Under the pieces are notes generated by a model that was not told the DNA's origin, did no database searches, and saw only the letters and a list, made by a program, of their open reading frames with translations. Shown here one piece after another: positions 26,460 through 34,125 of a DNA stretch of 41,007 nt (the first letter of the stretch is position 1; every line of letters starts with the position of its first letter). The translations under genes and the position numbers were made by a program. The stretch is from Syntrophaceae bacterium (GTDB lineage Bacteria > Desulfobacterota > Syntrophia > Syntrophales > UBA2185), in the NCBI GenBank assembly GCA_003142295.1, contig PLLV01000061.1, positions 1 through 41,007 of the forward strand, read 5' to 3'.

Positions 26460-27155
26460 TCAGGCGATATATATTGTGGGGTCAGGAATACCAGCCTCGC
26501 TGAATCCTTTCTTTCTCAATAGGCAACTGTCGCACTGGCCGCAGGCTTTTCCGTCCGGTGAAGGATCGTAGCAACTGTGGGTAATACCGTAGTCCACGCC
26601 CAGTTCGCTCCCGCGCCTGATAATATCGGCTTTTGACATGTCGATAAGAGGCGTCCTTATTCTGACTCTGGTCTTGCCATCCACTCCGGCTTTGGTTGCG
26701 AGATTGGCCATATTTTCGAACGCCGCAATATATTCGGGCCGGCAGTCAGGATAACCGCTGTAATCGATGGCGTTCACGCCGATGAATATGTCCGACACTC
26801 CCAGAATCTCCGCCCACGCCAGTGCGTAGGAAAGGAAGATGGTGTTTCTGGCGGGCACATAGGTGACAGGAATGCTTCGCTGCATGTCTTTTTCATCGCG
26901 GCCTTTGGGTACTTCTATATCATCGGTGAGGGCCGATCCCCCGAACACTCTCAAATCGATATTGACGACGAGGTGCTTCTTGGCGCCGAGGAATCTGGCG
27001 ACCTTCTTTGCCGCTTCCAGCTCCAGAGAATGGCGCTGGCCGTAAAAAAAACTCAGACTGTAAATCTCGTAACCTTCCGATTTGGCCATAGCCATTGCTG
27101 TAGTAGAGTCGATTCCGCCGCTGGAAAGAACGAGGGCCTTCTTGTGATGACTCAT
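26460..27155 (-). CDS. queC: 7-cyano-7-deazaguanine synthase QueC
   Basis: 231 residues. It converts 7-carboxy-7-deazaguanine to preQ0 using ATP and ammonia. The PP-loop is SGGIDS (residues 12-17), and zinc is held by C195, C205, C208 and C211 ([18 protein letters not shown]). Length matches the family. It is the last gene of queD-queE-queC and ends just before a shared terminator. No queF is in the window, so whether preQ0 goes to queuosine or to another deazapurine cannot be told here. Confidence 0.96.
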   Translation of the reverse strand: MSHHKKALVLSSGGIDSTTAMAMAKSEGYEIYSLSFFYGQRHSLELEAAKKVARFLGAKKHLVVNIDLRVFGGSALTDDIEVPKGRDEKDMQRSIPVTYVPARNTIFLSYALAWAEILGVSDIFIGVNAIDYSGYPDCRPEYIAAFENMANLATKAGVDGKTRVRIRTPLIDMSKADIIRRGSELGVDYGITHSCYDPSPDGKACGQCDSCLLRKKGFSEAGIPDPTIYIA

Positions 27156-27168
27156 AAAGCTTCTTCTT

Positions 27169-27813
27169 CTAAACCCCCCTCGTTTCAGAGCCCCAGATGA
27201 CTTTGTGGAGCTGAATCTGCATTCTCACATCGAGATGATCCGCCAGTATCCATTGTGCCAGAAGTTCCGGATTTATTTTTCCGTAAACAGGCGAAAAGAG
27301 AGGTGGCTTGATATTTCCCCCGGCTCTGTTTATGAAAGACAGGATGTTTTTCGCGTAATCATAGTCCTCCCTGCTCCCTATGGCAAACTTGATTTCGTCT
27401 TTCGGTTGGAGCCTTTTGAGATTTTCCAAATCGTTTTTTTTTGCCTCTCCGCTTGAGGGGCATTTGATGTCTAAGATCTTTACGCAGCGGTCGTCAATGG
27501 CGCTTATGTCCATGCTGCCGTTGGTTTCCAGGAGCACCTCCAAGCCCATATCGAGTAACTTCTGTATGAGAAGAGGTGTGTCTTTCTGCATCAGGGGCTC
27601 GCCGCCCGTTATTTCAACCAGCATGCACCGGTGGGATGTTATCCTGTTGATGATCTCTCCAATCTCGAGATCTTCACCTTCCTCATATGCATACCTGGTG
27701 TCGCAGTATGAACACCTGAGGTTGCATCCGGTAAGCCTGACAAAAACGCAGGGCCGTCCGGCATAGGAAGACTCGCCCTGGATGCTGTAGAAAATCTCAT
27801 TTACCTTCAGCAA
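27169..27813 (-). CDS. queE: 7-carboxy-7-deazaguanine synthase QueE
   Basis: 214 residues from a TTG directly after the queD stop, with GGAGGA five bases upstream; the N-terminus [15 protein letters not shown] is canonical. It is a radical SAM enzyme that contracts carboxytetrahydropterin to 7-carboxy-7-deazaguanine. The cluster cysteines are C30, C34 and C37 ([11 protein letters not shown]), and EITGGEPL provides the SAM contact. The gene is translationally coupled to queD. Confidence 0.95.
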   Translation of the reverse strand: MLKVNEIFYSIQGESSYAGRPCVFVRLTGCNLRCSYCDTRYAYEEGEDLEIGEIINRITSHRCMLVEITGGEPLMQKDTPLLIQKLLDMGLEVLLETNGSMDISAIDDRCVKILDIKCPSSGEAKKNDLENLKRLQPKDEIKFAIGSREDYDYAKNILSFINRAGGNIKPPLFSPVYGKINPELLAQWILADHLDVRMQIQLHKVIWGSETRGV

Positions 27814-28194
27814 CTATTCCTCCCAGTAATATGCCCCCGTGTTCGGTGTCTCGGAGACCTTCACCCTGGAAATCTTTGCATTCTCCGAATTGATTCTCGC
27901 GCTGAACTCTTTGTATAAGAATTTGGCGATATTCTCGGAAGAGGGATTTAATTTTTTGAAGGAAGGATGTTCATTCAGGCAGGAGTGATCAAGATTCTCT
28001 ATGGATTCTCTTACGGCCCGCTTCACTTCTCTGAAATCAATGCCGATGCCAATAGCGTTCAACTCCCGGCATCTCACAAAAACTTCCACGATCCAGTTAT
28101 GTCCATGCACCTGGGCGCAGTTGCCGGGATAGTCTTGCAAGGAGTGGGCAGCGGAAAATTCGGTTGTTACAGAGATTTCAAAAACTCCCGGCAT
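27814..28194 (-). CDS. queD: 6-carboxy-5,6,7,8-tetrahydropterin synthase QueD
   Basis: 126 residues. It makes 6-carboxytetrahydropterin from dihydroneopterin triphosphate. Zinc ligands H17, H30 and H32 (AAHSL, VHGHNW) and the catalytic cysteine C26 (NCAQVHGH) are in the positions expected for QueD. It is the first recognised gene of the que operon. I saw no preQ1 riboswitch upstream. Confidence 0.94.
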   Translation of the reverse strand: MPGVFEISVTTEFSAAHSLQDYPGNCAQVHGHNWIVEVFVRCRELNAIGIGIDFREVKRAVRESIENLDHSCLNEHPSFKKLNPSSENIAKFLYKEFSARINSENAKISRVKVSETPNTGAYYWEE

Positions 28195-28221
28195 TGACAG
28201 TCCCTCATCTGCGTAAATATT

Positions 28222-28353
28222 CTATGGCTCCTGCAGTAATCTCGATTCTGTAAGTTCTGTGCCTTCACCGAGGAGCGCCATACCGGCCTTGTTCATGACT
28301 GGCCTGGCAAGCCGCATTCCCGGTTGGAGCTTATCAGGCGTAACTTTTATCAT
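28222..28353 (-). pseudogene. Short open frame related to the HD-GYP-associated N-terminal motif, probably truncated
   Basis: A 43-codon frame from the ATG at 28353 reads MIKVTPDKLQPGMRLARPVM, then NKAGMALLGEGTELTESRLL, then stops. The pattern LxPGM-LA-PV---G--LL--GTELT is the small domain that often precedes HD-GYP domains and also occurs alone in deltaproteobacteria, where it normally continues for some residues after the LT. Here it ends soon after. Restoring one base near 28245 would give a frame of about 49 codons, so a frameshift is possible. It lies 27 bp before queD on the same strand, behind a weak GGGGG-type binding site. No function is assigned. Confidence 0.5.
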
Positions 28354-28413
28354 TGCTGGCCCCCGTCTTGTGGCGCATAAATTTTCTGTCTTATTTCTAC
28401 GACAGTGAAAGTG

Positions 28414-29385
28414 TCAGGCCTTGCCGTCACTTCCCAAAACATTGATGATCTTGTGTTTGTAGAGTTCCTTCAATGCGTCACGGGCGGGACCGAGATATTT
28501 TCTCGGGTCGAATTCGTCCGGTTTTTCATAAAAGACCTTTCTGATCGCCGCTGTCATGGCTAATCTTCCGTCAGAGTCAATGTTTATCTTGCATACGGCG
28601 GACTTCGCCGCCCTGCGGAGCTGGTCTTCAGAAATCCCCGCGGTATCATCGAGCTTGCCTCCGTATTTATTGATCTCATCAACTATATTTTGCGGTATGG
28701 AAGAGGCGCCGTGCAGAACTATCGGGAAACCCGGTATGCGCCTTTCCACTTCTTCAAGTATGTCAAACCGGAGCGGCGGCGGGGTCTCGCCGGGTTTGAC
28801 CTTGAATTTGAATGCGCCGTGGGAGGTTCCGATGGATATTGCCAGAGAATCGACACGCGTGCGCTTCACAAAGTCTTCCACTTCTTCTGGTTTGGTATAA
28901 TGGCTCTGCTCTGATGAAACCGCGTCTTCAATACCTGCGAGCACACCTAATTCCCCTTCAACCGTTACATTGTAACTGTGGGACATTTCAACAACCTGTG
29001 TGGTAAGTATTATATTCCCTTCGTAAGGCAGATGGGACCCGTCGATCATAACCGAGGAGAAGCCGGTTTCAATGCAGGATTTCGCGAGGTCAAAGGAATC
29101 GCCGTGATCCAGATGGAGGGCTATGGGGATTGCATAACCCATCTCCCTCGCCACTTCTACTGCTCCTTTGGCCATGTATTGCAACAGGGTCTGATTTGCA
29201 TATTGACGGGCGCCTTTTGAGACCTGCAGAATAACCGGTGATTTCGTTTCGACGCTGGCAGCTACTATAGCCTGCAATTGCTCTAAATTGTTGAAGTTAA
29301 ATGCAGGTATGGCATAGCCGCCGCGCATGGCTTTTTCGAACAAATCTCTGGTATTTACCAGTCCTAATTCTACGTAATGCACCAT
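28414..29385 (-). CDS. fba: Class II fructose-bisphosphate aldolase family protein
   Basis: 323 residues. It catalyses reversible cleavage of fructose-1,6-bisphosphate, with zinc in the active site. Family motifs are AIPAFNFNN near the start, ALHLDHGDSFD with the catalytic Asp and a Zn histidine, VEGELGVLAG and LHGASSIP. Tagatose-bisphosphate aldolase (GatY/KbaY) is a close relative and cannot be excluded. It lies 6 bp after a ferredoxin gene. Confidence 0.9.
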   Translation of the reverse strand: MVHYVELGLVNTRDLFEKAMRGGYAIPAFNFNNLEQLQAIVAASVETKSPVILQVSKGARQYANQTLLQYMAKGAVEVAREMGYAIPIALHLDHGDSFDLAKSCIETGFSSVMIDGSHLPYEGNIILTTQVVEMSHSYNVTVEGELGVLAGIEDAVSSEQSHYTKPEEVEDFVKRTRVDSLAISIGTSHGAFKFKVKPGETPPPLRFDILEEVERRIPGFPIVLHGASSIPQNIVDEINKYGGKLDDTAGISEDQLRRAAKSAVCKINIDSDGRLAMTAAIRKVFYEKPDEFDPRKYLGPARDALKELYKHKIINVLGSDGKA

Positions 29386-29391
29386 GACTTC

Positions 29392-29580
29392 CTACTCCTC
29401 TATGGTAATTGCTTCCGTCGGACAATCATCCGCCGCTTCCCTCACGGCATCATATAGCGACTTCTTTACTGTTGCCACCTTTACAGAGGCCATATCGTCC
29501 ACCAGCTCGAAAACGTCCGGGGCAGTATCGGCACATAATCCGCATCCTGTACAAAGATCCTTGTCAATGCTTACTTTCAT
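29392..29580 (-). CDS. Ferredoxin with a single 4Fe-4S cluster
   Basis: 62 residues with GGTGAGGAG upstream. Cysteines C10, C13, C16 (CTGCGLC) and C53 (DCP) form one Cx2Cx2C...CP cluster site, the mono-cluster type of anaerobic bacteria and actinomycetes. It is an electron carrier, acidic and soluble. Its partner is not shown by the context, since the following gene is an aldolase. It is transcribed from its own strong promoter. Confidence 0.93.
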   Translation of the reverse strand: MKVSIDKDLCTGCGLCADTAPDVFELVDDMASVKVATVKKSLYDAVREAADDCPTEAITIEE

Positions 29581-29635
29581 AAGAAGCTCCTCACCTTTCT
29601 TGATTTTTGGTTACGAAATATGCTTTCTTTGAGTA

Positions 29636-29664
29636 AATATATGGGAAAGCTGGTTATATGTCAA
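29636..29664 (-). promoter_or_regulatory. Sigma70-type promoter for ferredoxin-fba
   Basis: On the minus strand the -35 is TTGACA (29664-29659), the spacer is exactly 17 nt and the -10 is TATATT (29641-29636). This is 56 bases before the ferredoxin start. Confidence 0.75.
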
Positions 29665-29697
29665 AGGGAAAGCGTCATTGAGACAAATATAGGGCAG

Positions 29698-29726
29698 TTG
29701 ACACACATGTCCATTTCCCTTATAGT
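29698..29726 (+). promoter_or_regulatory. Sigma70-type promoter for the amidotransferase/AmpG pair
   Basis: The -35 is TTGACA (29698-29703), the spacer is 17 nt and the -10 is TATAGT (29721-29726), 50 bases before the start at 29777. It is back-to-back with the ferredoxin promoter. Confidence 0.78.
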
Positions 29727-29776
29727 GGCGCGGCATTGATGGAACATTTCTTGATGCAGAGGAAGAGAGAAACCGC

Positions 29777-30562
29777 ATGATCAGGCGTCCAATAATCGGG
29801 CTCAACATGTCTATGGATCTCATAGACAAATATGAAAAATACGGGCTTCTGGTTCCCATCAGCTACGTGGATGCCGTGGCAGGCGCCGGCGGCGTGCCGC
29901 TTTGCCTCCCGCCCTGTGAAGATTTCACTACGATACACGCTCTCATGCCTATTATTGACGGTATAGTCCTCATCGGAGGCGATGACTACTGGCCGGATCA
30001 CTTCGGGGGGCATACGCAGCCGGAAGATGAACTGATGCCGAAACGCCGTGACCGTTTTGACCTGGAGATGGCGAAATGGGCACTGCATAAAACTGCCTTG
30101 CCGATCCTCGGTATCTGCGGCGGCCATCAGCTCCTCAGTATAGCGCAGGGGGGCGCGCTGATACAGGATATCAGAACAGAATGGGATGTACCCGCGGGTA
30201 GCTCCCACATTCCGCACTCAAGGAAGGAGAGGGGTGATGAAGACCCGAATTTCCGCCATTCCGTGCGCCTTGAGAAGAGCAGCCTCGCTGCCCGGGCCGT
30301 GAATATGCCCGCGGGCGGCGTGCTCATGACAAATTCCAGTCACCATCAGGCTGTCCATCCTCAGAAGATCGGCGCAGATATTTGTGCCTCCGCCTGGTCA
30401 CAGGACGGTGTTATCGAAGCGATCGAGCCCTCGGAAGACTCGCCCTGGGCCCTCTCCGGCAGATTCATCTTGGGGGTCCAGTGGCATCCGGAACAGATGC
30501 AGGATGAAGAACCGCAGCAGAATATCTTTCGAGCTCTGGTTGAGGCGGCCTGGAAAAAGTAA
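29777..30562 (+). CDS. Gamma-glutamyl-gamma-aminobutyrate hydrolase-like (peptidase C26)
   Basis: 261 residues. It has a class I glutamine amidotransferase fold with nucleophile C114 (GICGGHQLL) and H237/E239 (VQWHPEQM), the full triad of PuuD-type gamma-glutamyl hydrolases. It should cleave gamma-glutamyl amide bonds. Its partner gene encodes an AmpG-like muropeptide importer, so the substrate may be a gamma-D-Glu-containing wall peptide and not gamma-glutamyl-GABA; that is inference. There are 29 bp to the transporter gene. Confidence 0.88.
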   Translation: MIRRPIIGLNMSMDLIDKYEKYGLLVPISYVDAVAGAGGVPLCLPPCEDFTTIHALMPIIDGIVLIGGDDYWPDHFGGHTQPEDELMPKRRDRFDLEMAKWALHKTALPILGICGGHQLLSIAQGGALIQDIRTEWDVPAGSSHIPHSRKERGDEDPNFRHSVRLEKSSLAARAVNMPAGGVLMTNSSHHQAVHPQKIGADICASAWSQDGVIEAIEPSEDSPWALSGRFILGVQWHPEQMQDEEPQQNIFRALVEAAWKK

Positions 30563-30591
30563 TTCCTTTGACACTTATCAGTGATTGAACG

Positions 30592-31851
30592 ATGGAGCAA
30601 AACCCTTTCAACTGGTTCAAGGTTTACCTAAACGGAAAAATGCTCCTCATGTTGGTCCTCGGGTTCTCCTCCGGCATGCCTCTCGCGCTCACGAGTTCCA
30701 CTCTTTCCGCCTGGATGGTGGCGGAGGGAGTGGATATAAAAACCATCGGATTGTATTCTCTCGTAGGGTTGCCTTACGCCTTCAAGTTCCTGTGGTCGCC
30801 GCTGATGGACAGATTCGTACCGCCCTTCCTGGGGAGGAGGCGGGGCTGGATGCTCATCACGCAACTTGCGCTCATCTTCACGATTTCCGCACTGGGGTTT
30901 TTCAACCCTGCTTCCATGCCCCTGCTTGTAGCGGCCGTAGCGCTTAGTCTTGCCTTTTTCAGCGCGAGCCAGGACATCGTCCTCGATGCGTACCGGACGG
31001 AGTATCTGAAGCCTGAAGAGCGGGGGGCAGGGGTCGGCGTATGGATCATGGGCTACAGGATTGCCATTCTGGTGGGCGGCGCTCTTGCCCTAATACTCTC
31101 TGATTACGTGTCCTGGCAAATGGTTTATTGTATCATGGGTCTTTTCATGGTTATCGGCTGCATTGCCACGCTTGTCGCTCCCGAGCCTCTCAAGACTACT
31201 TTGACGGGCGAGAGGGTCGAACCTCCGAAAAATCTCTATGAAGCAGCCGTCTCCCCCTTCATAGAATTCTTCAGAAGGCCCGGCTCTCTGGAGATTCTCC
31301 TTTTTATCATCCTTTACAAGCTCGGGGATATTGCCGCAGCCCAGATGACGACGCCGTATATCCTGAAGTACGTGGGCTTTTCGCGAACAGAGCTGGGAAC
31401 CATTTACAAGGGCTTCGGTATGGCGGCGACGATCGTGGGCGCCCTCATGGGAGGCGCCATCATGTCCAGGTGGCCTTTGAAGAGATCCCTCTTTGTTTTT
31501 GGGGTGCTGCAGGGCGTATCTATCCTGGCTTTTATTCTGCTCGAATTTACGGGACGCGAGATCTGGGCACTGGCCGTGGTTATCGGGATTGAGAATTTCT
31601 GCGGCGGCATGGGGACGGCGGCATATACGGCATTCCTCATGGGCTTGTGCAATAGGAAGTTTACTGCGACCCAGTATGCCTTACTTAGCAGTCTTATGGC
31701 CGTGGGCCGTAACGTAACGGGGGCGCCGACAGGATATCTCGCCGACGCCGTTGGCTGGGTGATGTTCTTTGTCATCTGTACGGCACTGGCCCTTCCCGGC
31801 TTGCTGCTCCTTCTGCGATACAATAAATGGGCGGTTGAGGTTCAAAACTGA
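30592..31851 (+). CDS. ampG: AmpG-like MFS transporter (muropeptide permease family)
   Basis: 419 residues with about 12 hydrophobic segments. The N-terminal part SGMPLALTSSTLSAWMVAEG and FLWSPLMDR with GRRRGW is the signature of the PAT/AmpG family, which imports anhydro-muropeptides for wall recycling. Length is shorter than E. coli AmpG (491 residues) but fits many members. Related acetyl-CoA transporters share the fold and are an alternative. Confidence 0.85.
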   Translation: MEQNPFNWFKVYLNGKMLLMLVLGFSSGMPLALTSSTLSAWMVAEGVDIKTIGLYSLVGLPYAFKFLWSPLMDRFVPPFLGRRRGWMLITQLALIFTISALGFFNPASMPLLVAAVALSLAFFSASQDIVLDAYRTEYLKPEERGAGVGVWIMGYRIAILVGGALALILSDYVSWQMVYCIMGLFMVIGCIATLVAPEPLKTTLTGERVEPPKNLYEAAVSPFIEFFRRPGSLEILLFIILYKLGDIAAAQMTTPYILKYVGFSRTELGTIYKGFGMAATIVGALMGGAIMSRWPLKRSLFVFGVLQGVSILAFILLEFTGREIWALAVVIGIENFCGGMGTAAYTAFLMGLCNRKFTATQYALLSSLMAVGRNVTGAPTGYLADAVGWVMFFVICTALALPGLLLLLRYNKWAVEVQN

Positions 31852-31858
31852 TTCCAAT

Positions 31859-32374
31859 TTATTGCGTGAGCGCGCTTTCATATGCTGATGCGGAAAACCC
31901 GCGGACGGAGCGGCCGTTGATAATGGCGAAGGGGACGCCACCTCTATTGTCCAGCTGTTTTTTGCGGATTGCCGCTTCCTTATCCTTCTCTACGTCATAC
32001 TCGATGAAATCAATTCCCCGTGACCGGAGGTAATCGCGCGCCTTGCGGCAATATGGGCACCAGCTGGTCGTATAAAGCACTACGTCCGCTTTCTTCTTTC
32101 TTTCGAGGGCTGGTCTTGACTCTTCTTTTTTTCTGACTGGCGCCGTATCAAGGCTGTCCTCCTGTCTGTCTTTGTAAACTTTCATTTCTCCGGGCAATTT
32201 AGCAGGCGGCGGCGAGTCCGAGATGTGCATTTCTCCTTTGTCATCCACCCATTTGTAAATCTCAGCAGCTGCCGTGGCCGAGAGATAAAGCGTCAAAGCA
32301 AAGAGAATGAAGACAAGCATAACTATCTCTTTCTCTTTTCTTCGAGGCTGGTTCATCCTAATCCTTTGCTGCAT
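31859..32374 (-). CDS. Exported DUF4124-glutaredoxin fusion protein
   Basis: 171 residues; both the ATG at 32374 and the one at 32356 have plausible binding sites. After a hydrophobic signal (IVMLVFILFALTLYLSATAA) comes a DUF4124 segment (EIYKWVDDKGEMHISDSPP), a charged linker and a glutaredoxin domain with the active site WCPYC and the cis-proline motif GGVPFAIING. It probably acts as a thiol-disulfide oxidoreductase in the periplasm or at the membrane. It lies 25 bp after the ThDP enzyme gene and may be co-transcribed with it. Confidence 0.88.
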   Translation of the reverse strand: MQQRIRMNQPRRKEKEIVMLVFILFALTLYLSATAAAEIYKWVDDKGEMHISDSPPPAKLPGEMKVYKDRQEDSLDTAPVRKKEESRPALERKKKADVVLYTTSWCPYCRKARDYLRSRGIDFIEYDVEKDKEAAIRKKQLDNRGGVPFAIINGRSVRGFSASAYESALTQ

Positions 32375-32399
32375 ACCTCTCCCAATATTTTCTTTTTTG

Positions 32400-34046
32400 T
32401 TATTTGAACATGGATTGTGTCATCGTTCCTGAACTGAATACATTGGGGTCCACCATGACATTTATCAAAGATGGCTTTCCGGACCTGCGGGCCCGCTCCA
32501 GGGCAGGGCGGATCTGTGCGGGTTCGGTGACATGCTCGCCGTACCCGCCCATGGCCTCGACCACGCGGTCATAGCGGAGGGGGCTGAGTATATTCGCCAC
32601 TTCGCCACGCGCCTGGCCGTATCTTTCCATCTGTCCGTAGCGAACCTGATTCCACGCGGCGTTGTTTGCCACAATGCCGATTACCGGCATATTGAAGCGT
32701 ATGAGCGTATCATAGTCAAAGCCAGTCAGTCCGAAGGCCCCGTCACCGAAGAGGACAATAACCTCCGTATCAGGCATGGCCGCTTTGGCGGCAATGGCAA
32801 ACGGCGTCCCCACACCGAGGGTGCCTAAGGGGCCGGGATCGAGCCAGCGCCCCGGTATGCAAGGTGTGACGACGCTCGCGGACATTGTTACTACATCCCC
32901 GCCATCGGCAATAAAGATGGTGTCTTCCAGCATGAATGCCTTAATCTCATTAGCGAGGCGCAGGGGATGGATGGGCACGGCATCGGATTCAAGGCATGGT
33001 CTGTCTTTATCGAGCAATTTCTTTTCGAGCTGACACAGTTCATCGAGCCATCCCTTGCTCTGCCGAGAAGTCGTGAACGCCTCGGTAAGCTGGGTGAGCA
33101 CCGCCTTTATATCGCCCTGAATGCCGATTGATATTTCCCGGTTGTGCCCTAATTCGCTGTAGTCTAAATCGACTTGAATTATCTTTGCATCTCTCGCGAT
33201 GCGGTTGCCGTATGCCAGTCTGAAATCAAAAGGCGTGCCGATAACCATGACCACGTCGGCCTTGGAAAGGGCGTGTCTTCGCGAGCGGACCATAAAAGAG
33301 GGACAATCTCCGGAAAGACACCCCCTCGCAGCGCCGTTGAGATACGTAGGGATGCAGGCCTTGTCTACAAATGCGGAAAGCTCGTCATCGGCGCGGCAGT
33401 ACCATACCTGCGTGCCCGCGATGATGGCCGGCCGCTCGGCCTTTTCCAGCAGCTCTGCCGCCTGTTTGATGAGAGCGGGGTCGCCGTATTGACGTCCATG
33501 CGAACGTATGTAGGAAGGGAAGGTGACCGTATCCAAATCTATAGCGTTATCCAGCACGTCTATGGGGATTTCGACAAAGGACGGTCCCGGACGGCCGTTA
33601 TACGCCTCTCTCAAGGCAGTGGCGATCAACTCGGGAATACGTTCCGTATCGGAAATAGAGATGGAAAGCTTGGTTATGGGCTTCGTGAGCGCAACATGGT
33701 CCAACTCCTGTAAACCGCCCTTCAGAAGCTGCTTCCGCGGGGCCTGCCCGCCGATGACGAGCATGGGCACCTGGTTCCGGAAGGCATTGGCTATACCGGT
33801 TATCGCATCGGTCACGCCTGGACCGGCCGTCACTACAGCCACTCCGGGAACTCCCGTAAGCCTGGTCCATGCCTCAGCGGCATGGGCTGCCGTCTGTTCA
33901 TGCCTCACGTCGATGACCCTGATTCCCTCATCCACAAAGCCATTATAGATATCCATAATGTGGCCGCCGGAAAGGGTGAATATGGTTGTAACACCTATCT
34001 GCTTCAGTGTCTTCGCTGCCAGCTGCCCGCCCGTAATCTGTGCCAT
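32400..34046 (-). CDS. ThDP-dependent enzyme, acetolactate synthase/2-hydroxyacyl-CoA lyase-like
   Basis: 548 residues from the ATG at 34046, which has AGGAGGAGG upstream; the frame runs open further but without such a site. The catalytic glutamate is E50 (RHEQTAAHAAEAW), and the ThDP/Mg site is GDGAFG (434-439) with N461/N462 about 26 residues on. The N-terminal FTLSGGHIMDIYNG resembles the animal ILVBL/HACL2 proteins more than IlvB of valine synthesis. No IlvN small subunit is nearby. Its likely role is cleavage or formation of 2-hydroxyacyl compounds; oxalyl-CoA decarboxylase is another relative. Confidence 0.85.
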   Translation of the reverse strand: MAQITGGQLAAKTLKQIGVTTIFTLSGGHIMDIYNGFVDEGIRVIDVRHEQTAAHAAEAWTRLTGVPGVAVVTAGPGVTDAITGIANAFRNQVPMLVIGGQAPRKQLLKGGLQELDHVALTKPITKLSISISDTERIPELIATALREAYNGRPGPSFVEIPIDVLDNAIDLDTVTFPSYIRSHGRQYGDPALIKQAAELLEKAERPAIIAGTQVWYCRADDELSAFVDKACIPTYLNGAARGCLSGDCPSFMVRSRRHALSKADVVMVIGTPFDFRLAYGNRIARDAKIIQVDLDYSELGHNREISIGIQGDIKAVLTQLTEAFTTSRQSKGWLDELCQLEKKLLDKDRPCLESDAVPIHPLRLANEIKAFMLEDTIFIADGGDVVTMSASVVTPCIPGRWLDPGPLGTLGVGTPFAIAAKAAMPDTEVIVLFGDGAFGLTGFDYDTLIRFNMPVIGIVANNAAWNQVRYGQMERYGQARGEVANILSPLRYDRVVEAMGGYGEHVTEPAQIRPALERARRSGKPSLINVMVDPNVFSSGTMTQSMFK

Positions 34047-34086
34047 CGAGCTTTTCCTCCTCCTGTAATGAAAATCTTTCACTGTG

Positions 34087-34115
34087 ATTATAGGAAAATA
34101 GATTCCATGTGTCAA
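34087..34115 (-). promoter_or_regulatory. Consensus sigma70 promoter for the ThDP enzyme gene
   Basis: On the minus strand TTGACA (34115-34110), a 17-nt spacer and TATAAT (34092-34087): a perfect match to the consensus. It lies just after the stop of the upstream membrane protein gene and about 40 bases before the start codon. Confidence 0.9.
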
Positions 34116-34125
34116 ACGATTAACA

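Noticed and set aside
28195-28413. preQ1 riboswitch upstream of the que operon
   Set aside because: No preQ1-type hairpin and A-rich tail was recognisable; the stretch is better explained by the short open frame.
33174-33713. 179-codon plus-strand frame
   Set aside because: It is antisense to the ThDP enzyme, with no recognisable domain.
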